DNA of 64,000 nt from NCBI RefSeq assembly GCF_040718835.1, contig NZ_JBFEFG010000268.1, positions 1-64,000 on the forward strand, read 5' to 3'. The notes beneath the pieces are model-generated. The model was given only the letters and a program-made list of their open reading frames with translations, searched no databases and had not been told where the DNA came from. Shown here one piece after another: positions 52,611 to 61,075 of the stretch. The DNA comes from Bremerella sp. JC817 (lineage in GTDB: Bacteria > Planctomycetota > Planctomycetia > Pirellulales > Pirellulaceae). The first letter of the stretch is position 1; every line of letters begins with the position of its first letter. A program made the translations under genes and the position numbers.

Positions 52611-53534
52611 ATGATGCTTCGAGTGGGTTTGTTGTGTGTGGCGTTATTCCTGGGCGGTTTGTTCATCAATGAGCTGCAGGCGCAGACCACCAAAAAGAAA
52701 ACGCCGCCCCCGTTTCAATGGGTGAACGAACCTCGGATGCTGCCAACTGGCGTTCAACACGGGGTCTTTTCAAGCCCGTCGATGCAACAAGACGTTGGCT
52801 ATTGCGTCTACCTACCCCCCTCGTACGCCACCGACACGGATCGACGTTACCCGGTCGTCTATTACCTCCATGGCGGCCGCCCTGGTAACGAGAACAAGAG
52901 CGTCGGTTTGGCCAAATACTTTCACCGCTATATGACAAGCGGCGACGCACCGGAGATGATTTACGTCTTCGTTAATGGAGGTCCGGTAAGCCACTACAAC
53001 ATGGCGGAACGCAAGAATGCCATGGGAGAAGATGTCTTCGTCCAGGAGTTGATTCCATTCATCGACAAGACGTACCGCACCATCGCCGATCGGAAAGGGC
53101 GCGGGCTGGAAGGCTTCTCCCAGGGAGGCCGGGGAACAACACGAATCATGTTCAAGCACCCCGACCTGTTTTCGTCCGCGGCTCCTGGTGGTTCGGGTTA
53201 TGCAACGGAAAAACGGATTTCGGAAGATAACGGTCGCGAGAATCCAGGGCTCGTTTTCGCGGCGGGTGACAACACTTGGGACCTGGCTCGGAAGTATGCC
53301 GAGACGAAAGAGCCGCCCGTTCGGATCATGGTGCACGTCGGAACCGCAGGTTTCAACTACGAAAACAATCTCGACTACATGAAGTTTCTCGAGTCACTCG
53401 AAATCCCTTTCGAGAAAATCGTCGTGGATGGTGCCCCACACAGCGCACAAAAGATCTACGACGAGCGAGGCCTTGAACTGGTCCGCTTTCATGCCGACAA
53501 CTTCCGTCGTTCAGGAGCGTTGCCAGCGGAATAG
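52611..53534 (+). CDS. Exported esterase of the feruloyl/enterochelin-esterase type
   Basis: The frame opens earlier, but ATG 52611 has AGGA eight bases upstream and starts directly before a signal peptide (MLRVGLLCVALFLGGLFINE). The 307-residue product has CVYLPPSYATDTDRRYPVVY and YLHGGRPGNENK, then GRGLEGFSQGGRGTTRIMFK with the nucleophile Ser in GFSQGG, and VDGAPHSAQKIYDERG with the His. This is the esterase D/putative esterase fold used for feruloyl and other carbohydrate esters. It follows the sulfatase by 93 bases and may share its transcript. A joint role in trimming decorated polysaccharides is inference. Confidence 0.82.
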   Translation: MMLRVGLLCVALFLGGLFINELQAQTTKKKTPPPFQWVNEPRMLPTGVQHGVFSSPSMQQDVGYCVYLPPSYATDTDRRYPVVYYLHGGRPGNENKSVGLAKYFHRYMTSGDAPEMIYVFVNGGPVSHYNMAERKNAMGEDVFVQELIPFIDKTYRTIADRKGRGLEGFSQGGRGTTRIMFKHPDLFSSAAPGGSGYATEKRISEDNGRENPGLVFAAGDNTWDLARKYAETKEPPVRIMVHVGTAGFNYENNLDYMKFLESLEIPFEKIVVDGAPHSAQKIYDERGLELVRFHADNFRRSGALPAE

Positions 53535-53549
53535 CGAACGCAGCAACGA

Positions 53550-54464
53550 CTAACCTTCGCGGCGCAACGAATTGATCGAATCCTTCAGCTTGCTGGCGAC
53601 TTCTTCCGTATCGCCCAGAGGCTCGGGAGTGACAACCTTCTCTCGGGAATAGCCAATGTGCTTCATCCAGTGGGAAGAGCGATGCTTCCGCAAACGATCG
53701 ACTGCCTGATAAACCGGGTCGGCCTTGATCGTCTCGAACGAGTCGTTGGGTACATCGACATTCAAGGCAGCCAAGATCGTTTTCGCCATCAGCAGATGCC
53801 CCGCCTCGCCAGGGTGAACATGGTCTTTTGAGAAGACTTCGTCCTGGGCATCGCGTGCTTTTCGCATGGCTGTGTGCAAGTCGATCACCTGGACCCCTGG
53901 TTCGTTCAGCGAAGTCTCCCACGCGGCGTACTTTGTCATCACGCGATCGTAGTTGAACTCTTCCGGCTCGGTTGTCGCGTCGTAGATGGGAGGGGTTACT
54001 AGGTAAATCTGCTGCACCCCGGCCGCTTTGCACTGGGCGATCAATTGCTTGACACCTGCTTGAAAGGCGGCGAATCGCTCAGCTTCCAGCGGCTGGTAGA
54101 TTCCGTCGTTGATGCCGTAGCAGGCAAATACAATCTCAGGCTGAACTCGTTCGAGAAGTCGACCTAATCGCTCGAACAAGCATGGGCGAGGAAACGCTCC
54201 ACCGGCATGTCCTTTTTCGCTCAGGCCCGAAAGCGTTTCGCTGGCGAGGCCGAGGCCGTAAATATCGAAGTCTTGTTCTGGATAAAGCCTTTCCAGGTAA
54301 TAGTCGACGAACGTCACGTATCCGCCAGCCTGGGTAATGCTGTCCCCCAGAAACACGACGCGCTTTCCAGCGAGCGGAGCTTCCGCAGGTATCAGCTCAG
54401 CGGCCAACGTTGGCGAAAGCAAGAAAAGCAATGAGCAAGCAACAAGTGGATACAGCAGTTTCAT
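53550..54464 (-). CDS. Exported SGNH/GDSL hydrolase
   Basis: The start is ATG 54464, chosen because it begins the signal peptide (MKLLYPLVACSLLFLLSPTL). The 304-residue protein has VVFLGDSITQAGGYVTFVD (block I Ser), YGLGLASETLSGLSEKGH (block II Gly), FACYGINDGIY (block III Asn) and FSKDHVHPGEAGHLLMAK (block V Asp and His). All four catalytic blocks are present, so it should be an active esterase, possibly a carbohydrate acetylesterase. The C-terminus has a Lys/Arg-rich helical tail. It converges with the esterase gene, with 15 bases between stops. Confidence 0.88.
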   Translation of the reverse strand: MKLLYPLVACSLLFLLSPTLAAELIPAEAPLAGKRVVFLGDSITQAGGYVTFVDYYLERLYPEQDFDIYGLGLASETLSGLSEKGHAGGAFPRPCLFERLGRLLERVQPEIVFACYGINDGIYQPLEAERFAAFQAGVKQLIAQCKAAGVQQIYLVTPPIYDATTEPEEFNYDRVMTKYAAWETSLNEPGVQVIDLHTAMRKARDAQDEVFSKDHVHPGEAGHLLMAKTILAALNVDVPNDSFETIKADPVYQAVDRLRKHRSSHWMKHIGYSREKVVTPEPLGDTEEVASKLKDSINSLRREG

Positions 54465-54713
54465 GGAAGGCCTGCATGGGGTGGGAAGGAGGGCTTCGTC
54501 GCCTGGAGCAACGGGTTGGAGGTATAATCTAGATTGATTCGCCATCGGGCTCAAATAGATCGAGCAGAATCGACTACGATTCGCCTTCCTGCGATCAAAA
54601 AAAACGTTGATTTACGGTCAACTCGACATGCACGATCGTGTAAATTACTTTCTCCAGCTGTGCGTTTGTTCACCCGCCTTCATTGCCCCATCACATTGCC
54701 AAAGCTGAAGCTT

Positions 54714-57700
54714 ATGTCTGCTGCTCGTCGTCGATCGCTCTATCGCATGGTACTGCTGATTACCCTCGTAGCCATTGGCGTCCCGCTGTCACTGGCAGAG
54801 GATTCCGCTGCGCCATCACCCTCGTCGGACGAGTATTGTGAGCCGATCGGACCAGTGGTCGTTGGAATGCCGATTCCGGAAAAATTTGACGAGAAGTTGG
54901 TCGCATCGGTCGTCGCATCGGCTGAATTTCAGGGCAGCGTCGATCAGGGGGTTCATACGTTCCGATCGGCGAAGTTCGCTTGCGTGTCGTGTCACGAAAT
55001 CGGCGGCTCTGGCGGCAAGATCGGCCCGAACCTGAGCGATGTTGGCAAACGACTGACCACACAGCAAATTGTCGAAGCGGTCTTCTGGCCTGATCGCACC
55101 GTGCATGCAGACTTTCAGACTTGGCTCGTTCAAATAAGTGACGGCCAGGTGCTGAAGGGTTACAAGCGGGAGGCGGAGCCTGGCGAGATCATGTTGTTCG
55201 ATCCTGCCACGCAAGTGACACACAACTTGCCGGAGGACGATATTGAAGACCAGCGTGCCACGGGCACATTGATGCCGGTCGGTTTGGCCAACAGTATGAG
55301 TGACAGCGAGCGCCGCGACTTGATCTATTTTCTTTCGGGGCTTGGCAAGAACGAACAGTGGCTTGCTCGCTACCAGAACTTCGACCAGCCGACCGAGTTC
55401 GTTTACGAGCGAGCTCCGCTCGATCGGGACGCGTGGAGCTTGTGGCAAGAGCCGGTGAATCGCGATCGTATCTATGACTTCTATCGGAAAGAAGCGGAAC
55501 ACTTCCGCGTTCAGGCGAACGTTCCGCATTTGTTGCCAGCGTACCCAGGCCTCGATGGCGGGAACCAAGGACATTGGGGGAATCAGAAGGAAGCGACCTG
55601 GCGTGATGGTCGCTGGAGCGAGCAGGATAAGACGCCCGTGCTTGCGGGCGTGACGCACCTGCCCGATGGAACCGTTAAAAAAGGAATTTGTCTGCAGCTT
55701 GGCGATCAGGGAGAGCTATCGACCTGTTTCAATCCCGAAACGCTGAAGTACGAAGCGATCTGGCGTGGTGGCTTCGTCAAGTTTTCGGCCGTGCGACATG
55801 GTTTCATGGACGGCCTGCGTCCCGATGGCGAGCTTCAGACTCTCCCCAAGCAAGAGTCCCCCAGCCAGCCGTTTGAATACCATGGCTATTACCGCGTTGG
55901 TCCGCGAGTCGTGTTCGCTTATCGCATCGGCGATACCGAGTACCTCGATTCACCGTGGGTGGATGCGAACGGGGAGTTTCAACGCGATCTGAAAGTTCCT
56001 AACGAACATCCGCTGGCCAAGGCGACCCAAAACCCGCCCACACAGTGGCCCGATCAACTGGTAACCGAAGGAGAACTTGGTGAGGGAGATGCCGCGTATG
56101 TCGTCGATACGATCAAGTTGCCCTTCGAGAACCCTTACGGCTCTTTAATGTTTGTCAGTGGCCACGATTTCCTGGCCGATGGGACAGCGGTGCTCTCGAC
56201 AATGACGGGGGACGTGTGGCTTGTTTCGGGATTGGACAGCACGCTAAAGGAAGTCCGGTGGAAACGGTTTGCTGCCGGTTTGCATCAGCCGCTGGGAGTC
56301 GTTGTCTGGAAAGATCACATTTACGTGCTCGGCCGTGATCAAATTACCCGTCTGGTCGATTTGAATGGAGATCAGGAAGCCGATTTCTACGAGTGCTTCT
56401 CGAATGTATTCGCGACGTCTCCTGGCGGACATGATTACACCTGCGGATTGACGCGCGACGACGAAGGCAACTTCTATACCGCATCCGGCAAGCAGGGCGT
56501 GATTCGCATTTCGGCCGACGGAAAGAAAGTCGATGTGCTGGCAACCGGATTTCGTAATCCGGACGGAATCGGTTTGTGCGACGATGGCAAGCTGACGGTC
56601 CCGTGTAGTGAAGGGGACTGGACGCCAGCGTCGATGATTTGTCTGGTCGATCCATCGTTGCCGGTGCCAGCTCATTTTGGCTATCCGGGGCCTCGCTACG
56701 GACAGCCGCCTGCGTTGCCCCTCGCTTACCTTCCACGCGGACTCGATAACAGTTCCGGCGGACAGACAATGGTGAACGACGCACGTTTCGGCCCACTCAA
56801 CGGGCAGATTATTCACACATCATTCGGAGCAGGTGCTTATTTTCAAGTGCTTCGAGATGAAGTGAACGGCCAGGCCCAAGGAGCCGTGGTGCCCCTGCCA
56901 GGGAACTTCCGTTCCGGGGCTCATCGTGCCAAGGTGAATCCTGCGGATGGACAGCTTTACGTCAGTGGGATGGCGGGTTGGGGAAGCTATACACCTGACG
57001 ATGGTTGTTTTCATCGCGTGCGATACACAGGCAAGCCAATGCAAACGCTGGTGGGTTTTCACGTGCATGAAAATGGCGTGATGCTCGAGTTCTCGCAGCG
57101 TATTAACGGCGAACACATCGGTCATCTGGCGCGACAGTTCGCTCAGGTCTGGAACTATCGCTATGGTCCTGGCTATGGATCGCCGGAACTAGCACCTGGT
57201 CACCCAGGTGTGGTCGGTCACGAATCGCTGCGAATCACGGCAGTTCATTGGATCGATAACAAGACACTCTTTGTCGAAATGCCGGAACTGCAACCAGTCA
57301 ATCAATTGCATTTGGTGCTCGAAGTCGACAGGGGGCCGCTGCAAGAGCTATTCATCACGGTGCACCAGTTGGATGCTCCGTTTACGGACATCGCCGGCTA
57401 TCGACCAACCGGAAAAGTGATCGCCGCGCATCCGATGGCTTCCGACCTGGCGTTGCTGGGGGACAAGCCGACGAATCCTTGGCTTGAAAAACCAGAGGGA
57501 GGCAAGCTGCAGGAACTGGCGATCGCCGCAGGGCCGAACTTGACATTCTCGACCAAAACTCTGAAGGCCAAGGCCGGCGAACCGATCAAGCTGACCTTTT
57601 CCAATCCTGACGTCGTGCCGCACAACTGGGTGTTGTTGAAGCCCGGAACGTTGGAAACGGTGGGGGACCTGGCGAATAAGTTTGTCGCGAATCCGTCGGC

Positions 57701-57878
57701 CGTTTTGAAGCAGTATGTTCCTGAGTCGCCAGACGTTCTGACGTATACCGACATTGTTCCGCCGACGAAAGAGTTCTTTATTTACTTCCAAGCACCAACC
57801 GAACCTGGTCGATATCCGTACCTTTGCACGTTCCCGGGGCACTGGATGGTGATGAACGGGGAGCTGATCGTCGAATAG
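54714..57878 (+). CDS. Heme c, DUF6797/beta-propeller and cupredoxin fusion
   Basis: The start is ATG 54714, ahead of a signal peptide (MVLLITLVAIGVPLSLAED); the 60 codons before it are unlikely. The 1054-residue protein has a c-type heme site FACVSCHEIGGSGGKIGPNL (Cys about 90 and 93, His 94). A long middle part is of the kind found in planctomycete dehydrogenases: DGTVKKGICLQLGD, FRNPDGIGLCDDGKLTVPCS, GHDYTCGLTRDDEGNFY. The last about 120 residues are a cupredoxin: LKAKAGEPIKLTFSNPD, VPHNWVLLKPG, and RYPYLCTFPGHWMVM, with His, Cys, His and Met as type-1 copper ligands. It likely oxidises a sugar or alcohol in the periplasm and passes electrons from the propeller to copper and heme. Confidence 0.82.
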   Translation: MSAARRRSLYRMVLLITLVAIGVPLSLAEDSAAPSPSSDEYCEPIGPVVVGMPIPEKFDEKLVASVVASAEFQGSVDQGVHTFRSAKFACVSCHEIGGSGGKIGPNLSDVGKRLTTQQIVEAVFWPDRTVHADFQTWLVQISDGQVLKGYKREAEPGEIMLFDPATQVTHNLPEDDIEDQRATGTLMPVGLANSMSDSERRDLIYFLSGLGKNEQWLARYQNFDQPTEFVYERAPLDRDAWSLWQEPVNRDRIYDFYRKEAEHFRVQANVPHLLPAYPGLDGGNQGHWGNQKEATWRDGRWSEQDKTPVLAGVTHLPDGTVKKGICLQLGDQGELSTCFNPETLKYEAIWRGGFVKFSAVRHGFMDGLRPDGELQTLPKQESPSQPFEYHGYYRVGPRVVFAYRIGDTEYLDSPWVDANGEFQRDLKVPNEHPLAKATQNPPTQWPDQLVTEGELGEGDAAYVVDTIKLPFENPYGSLMFVSGHDFLADGTAVLSTMTGDVWLVSGLDSTLKEVRWKRFAAGLHQPLGVVVWKDHIYVLGRDQITRLVDLNGDQEADFYECFSNVFATSPGGHDYTCGLTRDDEGNFYTASGKQGVIRISADGKKVDVLATGFRNPDGIGLCDDGKLTVPCSEGDWTPASMICLVDPSLPVPAHFGYPGPRYGQPPALPLAYLPRGLDNSSGGQTMVNDARFGPLNGQIIHTSFGAGAYFQVLRDEVNGQAQGAVVPLPGNFRSGAHRAKVNPADGQLYVSGMAGWGSYTPDDGCFHRVRYTGKPMQTLVGFHVHENGVMLEFSQRINGEHIGHLARQFAQVWNYRYGPGYGSPELAPGHPGVVGHESLRITAVHWIDNKTLFVEMPELQPVNQLHLVLEVDRGPLQELFITVHQLDAPFTDIAGYRPTGKVIAAHPMASDLALLGDKPTNPWLEKPEGGKLQELAIAAGPNLTFSTKTLKAKAGEPIKLTFSNPDVVPHNWVLLKPGTLETVGDLANKFVANPSAVLKQYVPESPDVLTYTDIVPPTKEFFIYFQAPTEPGRYPYLCTFPGHWMVMNGELIVE

Positions 57879-57880
57879 CC

Positions 57881-58192
57881 TCCAACCCACTGGGCCCTTT
57901 CATGGCAACGACTGACGAAATTGCCGACGTTGCCAACCTGCGGATGTCACTGGACGTAAATGGCGAGCGGATGCAGACCGGCAATACCAAGACGATGATC
58001 TTCAAGCCGGCGTTCCTCATTCACTACCTCTCGCAGTTCATGACATTGGAAGCGGGAGACCTTATTTCGACCGGAACACCACCTGGTGTAGGCCTAGGAA
58101 TGAAGCCGCCACGTTACGTGAAAATCGAAGACGAAGTGACTCTTTCGATCGATGGCCTGGGAACGCAGAAACAAACCTGCATCGGCGACTAG
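57881..58192 (+). pseudogene. Fumarylacetoacetate hydrolase family, C-terminal fragment
   Basis: The frame begins right behind the stop of the cytochrome fusion gene. It reads NPLGPFMATTDEIADVANL, MSLDVNGERMQTGNTKTMIF, HYLSQFMTLEAGDLISTGTP and PGVGLGMKPPRYVKIEDEV. These are the last about 100 residues of FAH-family hydrolases (LGP-x-x-x-T-DEI through ISTGTPPGVG). The first about 180 residues, with the metal-binding Glu pair, are missing. An ATG at 57902 exists, but a protein starting there could not form the active site. The junction lies within about ten bases of the fusion gene's end, so a deletion probably joined the two. Confidence 0.75.
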
Positions 58193-58349
58193 CAAGTTGC
58201 TCTCAACAGAGTGAATGTGAGCGGCTGATGGGTATTTGCTGGTAAGCGGCTTGTTGCATTCCAAGAGAGATCGATTATTGGGCGAGTCGAACGACATGTT
58301 AGAATAGACGGTAAGCTCTCGATCCTCATTCTTTTGCGAGATATGGCAA

Positions 58350-59300
58350 ATGATTTCCTTCGACTACCTTCCTCAGGGAATCAATGGGATGGCCAACGCT
58401 CATCACGCCGGGACGATGGCTGGGCATCTCGGGGCAGCGGTCCTTGCAGGGTATTTCTTTGGCGAAGATCAGAACGAGCTTCCAGACGCAGTCTATCAGG
58501 GTGTCAGCCAAGAGCTTGATCGCGTGATCGCTGGCGAAGAAGCGATCTGGTTTAATGCCAAGCAGAAAGGACTAACGCCAACGGAACTCTTTCGGAAACT
58601 TCCCGCGGAAGAACCTCAGCCAGAGCAAATTCCATCAATCGCCAAAGCGTTGGAAAGCAACGTCGGGCAGACCCGCCAGTCGGGGCACAACATCATCTTC
58701 GCTTCGATCGCGATCCGCGCCTTTCACGATCATCCCGACTTGGCGACCCCATCCGCGATAAACGGTACCCGCAAATTGATTACAGGGTTTGATAATGCGC
58801 ACGCAGGTCGAGGCTATTATGGACGCGAAAAAGGATGGCTGATTGGGAATCAGGTTAAGTTGCCAGAACCCTCTGAGGTGCCAGCGTATCGCACTATTCC
58901 CGACATGGTGAATGCCACCATCACGGAGTTGATTGAGACGGCTTCGATAAGACGCCAGGGCTTTGGCGGTCTGTGGCATTTGATCAACCATGCCGCGGCG
59001 ATAACGGAACTCGATCGATTCGGTTACAAGGCGTTGGCACTGAAGGCGCTTCCGGCGCATCATCATCACCTGCGATTGTTACGTTCGCTTCCTGATTTGA
59101 AGCAGGAACTTGGCATCGTTGTCAAAGCGGACTACGATCCGCGAAAGCCTGCTTTTTGGGACGGGATGCTGAAACGAGACGAGGCTCGTCTTACCCATCG
59201 CATCAAGACCCTTTATGGTTTCTACACCTTGCGGCGGCATATCGAAAGTGACACGACGCGGCAAGAAGCGGAAGACGCACTGTTATATCTGATGGCATAG
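58350..59300 (+). CDS. Conserved-looking protein of unknown function (316 aa)
   Basis: The frame starts MISFDYLPQGINGMANAHHA and has no signal peptide or membrane segment. His-rich spots occur at both ends: NAHHAGTMAGHLGA near residue 17 and LPAHHHHLRLLRSLPD near 233. Between them is VGQTRQSGHNIIFASIAIRA near 112 and WHLINHAAAITELDRFGYKA near 210. Such spaced His residues in helices could hold metal or heme, but no family is recognised. The codons look normal and the frame is long, so it is a real gene. It stands alone between the FAH remnant and the methyltransferase. Confidence 0.65.
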   Translation: MISFDYLPQGINGMANAHHAGTMAGHLGAAVLAGYFFGEDQNELPDAVYQGVSQELDRVIAGEEAIWFNAKQKGLTPTELFRKLPAEEPQPEQIPSIAKALESNVGQTRQSGHNIIFASIAIRAFHDHPDLATPSAINGTRKLITGFDNAHAGRGYYGREKGWLIGNQVKLPEPSEVPAYRTIPDMVNATITELIETASIRRQGFGGLWHLINHAAAITELDRFGYKALALKALPAHHHHLRLLRSLPDLKQELGIVVKADYDPRKPAFWDGMLKRDEARLTHRIKTLYGFYTLRRHIESDTTRQEAEDALLYLMA

Positions 59301-59424
59301 TTCGATTCAGTGACTGCCCAAGGTTGGGGCGGCATTTTGACGCTAGGGATATCGCCCTGGGGGATTCCATCTGCAATGATTAAGTGCGGTTCGTCGCTAA
59401 GAACTTCCTTTTAACGGAAACGCC

Positions 59425-60201
59425 ATGGCTCCCCACGATCTTCGGTCAACTGAGCGGTTCTCCAGTCGTGTCGATAACTACGTTCGCTTTCGGCCCGGGT
59501 ATCCGCAGGAAGTGCTCTCCGTTCTTGAACAGGAGATTGGCTTTGGTACCGATTGGATCGTCGCGGATGTCGGTTCAGGCACCGGAATCTCGGCCGGTCT
59601 ATTTCTGAAGCACGGAAACGTGGTAATTGGAGTCGAACCCAATCTCGAGATGCGGTCTGCGGCGGAACAATTGCTGGAAGGGTTCTCGCGTTTTCAGAGT
59701 GTCACTGGGACTGCGGATAACACCACGCTTGGAAACCAAAGTGTCGACCTGATTGTCGTGGCCCAGGCCTTCCATTGGTTTGACCCGTTGAACGCCCGGA
59801 CAGAGTTCTTACGGATCGTGAAACCGAACGGATGGGTGAGCTTGTTGTGGAATCTTCCGCGGCATTACGCCAGTCCGTTTCTCCAAGATTACCAGCAACT
59901 GCTGATCGAGTACGGAATCGACTACCTGAAGGTCCGCGCGCTGACAAGCCAGGAGTCCACCATTGAAGCACTCTATGGCGGCACCGAATTCAGAAAGTTC
60001 GTCCTCCAAAACGAACAGCAGTTTGATCTGGAATCGCTGCGAGGCAGGCTACTCTCCTCTTCGTATGCTCCAACCGAAGACCATGCCAACTATGAGCCAA
60101 TGCTCGAGAAGCTTGAGCGGATCTTCGAACAGCATGAAAGCGATGGGGTTGTCCGGTTTGAGTACGATACCGAGATCTTCCTGGGGCAACTGAGTGCTTA
60201 A
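59425..60201 (+). CDS. Class I SAM-dependent methyltransferase
   Basis: The 258-residue protein has motif I IVADVGSGTGISAGLFLKH, an acidic strand end VIGVEPNLEMRSAAEQ, motif II-like TTLGNQSVDLIVVAQAFHWF and LRIVKPNGWVSLLWNLP. This order is that of the Methyltransf_11/25 group of small-molecule methyltransferases, related to trans-aconitate and ubiquinone-type enzymes. The N-terminus STERFSSRVDNYVRFRPGYP is also typical. The substrate is unknown. The gene is single, with no operon partner on its strand. Confidence 0.85.
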   Translation: MAPHDLRSTERFSSRVDNYVRFRPGYPQEVLSVLEQEIGFGTDWIVADVGSGTGISAGLFLKHGNVVIGVEPNLEMRSAAEQLLEGFSRFQSVTGTADNTTLGNQSVDLIVVAQAFHWFDPLNARTEFLRIVKPNGWVSLLWNLPRHYASPFLQDYQQLLIEYGIDYLKVRALTSQESTIEALYGGTEFRKFVLQNEQQFDLESLRGRLLSSSYAPTEDHANYEPMLEKLERIFEQHESDGVVRFEYDTEIFLGQLSA

Positions 60202-60476
60202 GGATAGTTGCCACGCATCTCCCACGGGTGAATACGTACTCCCCAGCCTCCTATCCTGCTTCTGGGCAATCCATTAGTTGCTCTCTTGATACCTTTTGGG
60301 GGCCTGGTTCTGGACCGGGGGGTAATTGTGAGAGAAGTCGTGATTCTCATATTCTCGCCATTCAGGCATCTCGCCAATTCACGGATTGAACGGTGGCACC
60401 CCAGTAAATGATCTCCGTGCTGGAGTGAGGTGACACTCAGCCCACGTTGCTTACCGTGGGGAGACGTTTCCTGTTG

Positions 60477-60893
60477 TTAAGAGCTAGGCTTGCGTGACTC
60501 ATTCCTTACCCGCGGATCTAAGAATTCATCCAGGCCCAACCAAAAGCTACGAGCCCACGGAAAGAACAGCACCGGAAAGCCAATTGCGAAGATCGCTCCG
60601 CTGGCAAGTGTCCATTGATGGCTGATCACCTGCGTGAAGTACAACAGCGGCATTGCGATCGCCGTGACAACCGTGGCGATTCCACAGTTGAAATAAATCG
60701 AGCCAAGGAAGAAACCGGATTCGCGTTCGACTTCGATTCCGCACTCAGGACAATGCTGCGGCATCGTAAACCAACCTCGCCGCATGCTTCCCCGGCCACA
60801 GCAAGGGCAGTGCAGATTTAGCGAACGCCAGAAGATCAACAGGAATCGCGACAATCGATTGTCCTTCGAACGGAGCCATTGGCTCAGTTTCAA
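60477..60893 (-). CDS. DUF983 family zinc-ribbon membrane protein
   Basis: The 138-residue protein has two Cys pairs near residues 29-55 (LHCPCCGRGSMRRGW and PQHCPECGIEVERESGFFLG), followed by two membrane segments (CGIATVVTAIAMPLLYFT and LASGAIFAIGFPVLFFPWA). This is the DUF983 pattern, often found near cytochrome oxidase or respiratory genes. Its ATG overlaps the stop of the upstream small gene by four bases (60890-60893). It is the last gene of the coupled operon that starts with the siroheme reductase. The precise role is unknown. Confidence 0.85.
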   Translation of the reverse strand: MKLSQWLRSKDNRLSRFLLIFWRSLNLHCPCCGRGSMRRGWFTMPQHCPECGIEVERESGFFLGSIYFNCGIATVVTAIAMPLLYFTQVISHQWTLASGAIFAIGFPVLFFPWARSFWLGLDEFLDPRVRNESRKPSS

Positions 60894-61075
60894 GCCGACT
60901 TTTTGTTTCCGTGCTGATCATAGCGGATGAAAGCGAAATAAAGGAAGTAGGCCAGCAGCGCGGGGAAACCCACCAGAAACATGGCGGTCACCCAATAGAC
61001 GCCAGCCGCCAGAACGCCTCCGATCAGCAGCCACACGTACCAGGTATCTTTCCAAAGGCCAACGATGGGGTTCAT
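60890..61075 (-). CDS. Tiny two-pass membrane protein in sulfite reductase operon
   Basis: This encodes 61 residues, MNPIVGLWKDTWYVWLLIGG, with hydrophobic segments near residues 13-32 and 33-50 (TAMFLVGFPALLAYFLYFAF) and a basic tail (RYDQHGNKKSA). It overlaps both neighbours by four bases: its ATG lies in the stop of the reductase gene, and its own stop covers the start of the DUF983 gene. Such tight coupling argues for a joint function with them. No family is known to me. Confidence 0.78.
   Translation of the reverse strand: MNPIVGLWKDTWYVWLLIGGVLAAGVYWVTAMFLVGFPALLAYFLYFAFIRYDQHGNKKSA

Noticed and set aside
54816..55658. A 280-codon minus-strand frame opposite the cytochrome fusion gene.
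   Set aside because: No signal, start context or domain. The plus strand carries the heme motif here.
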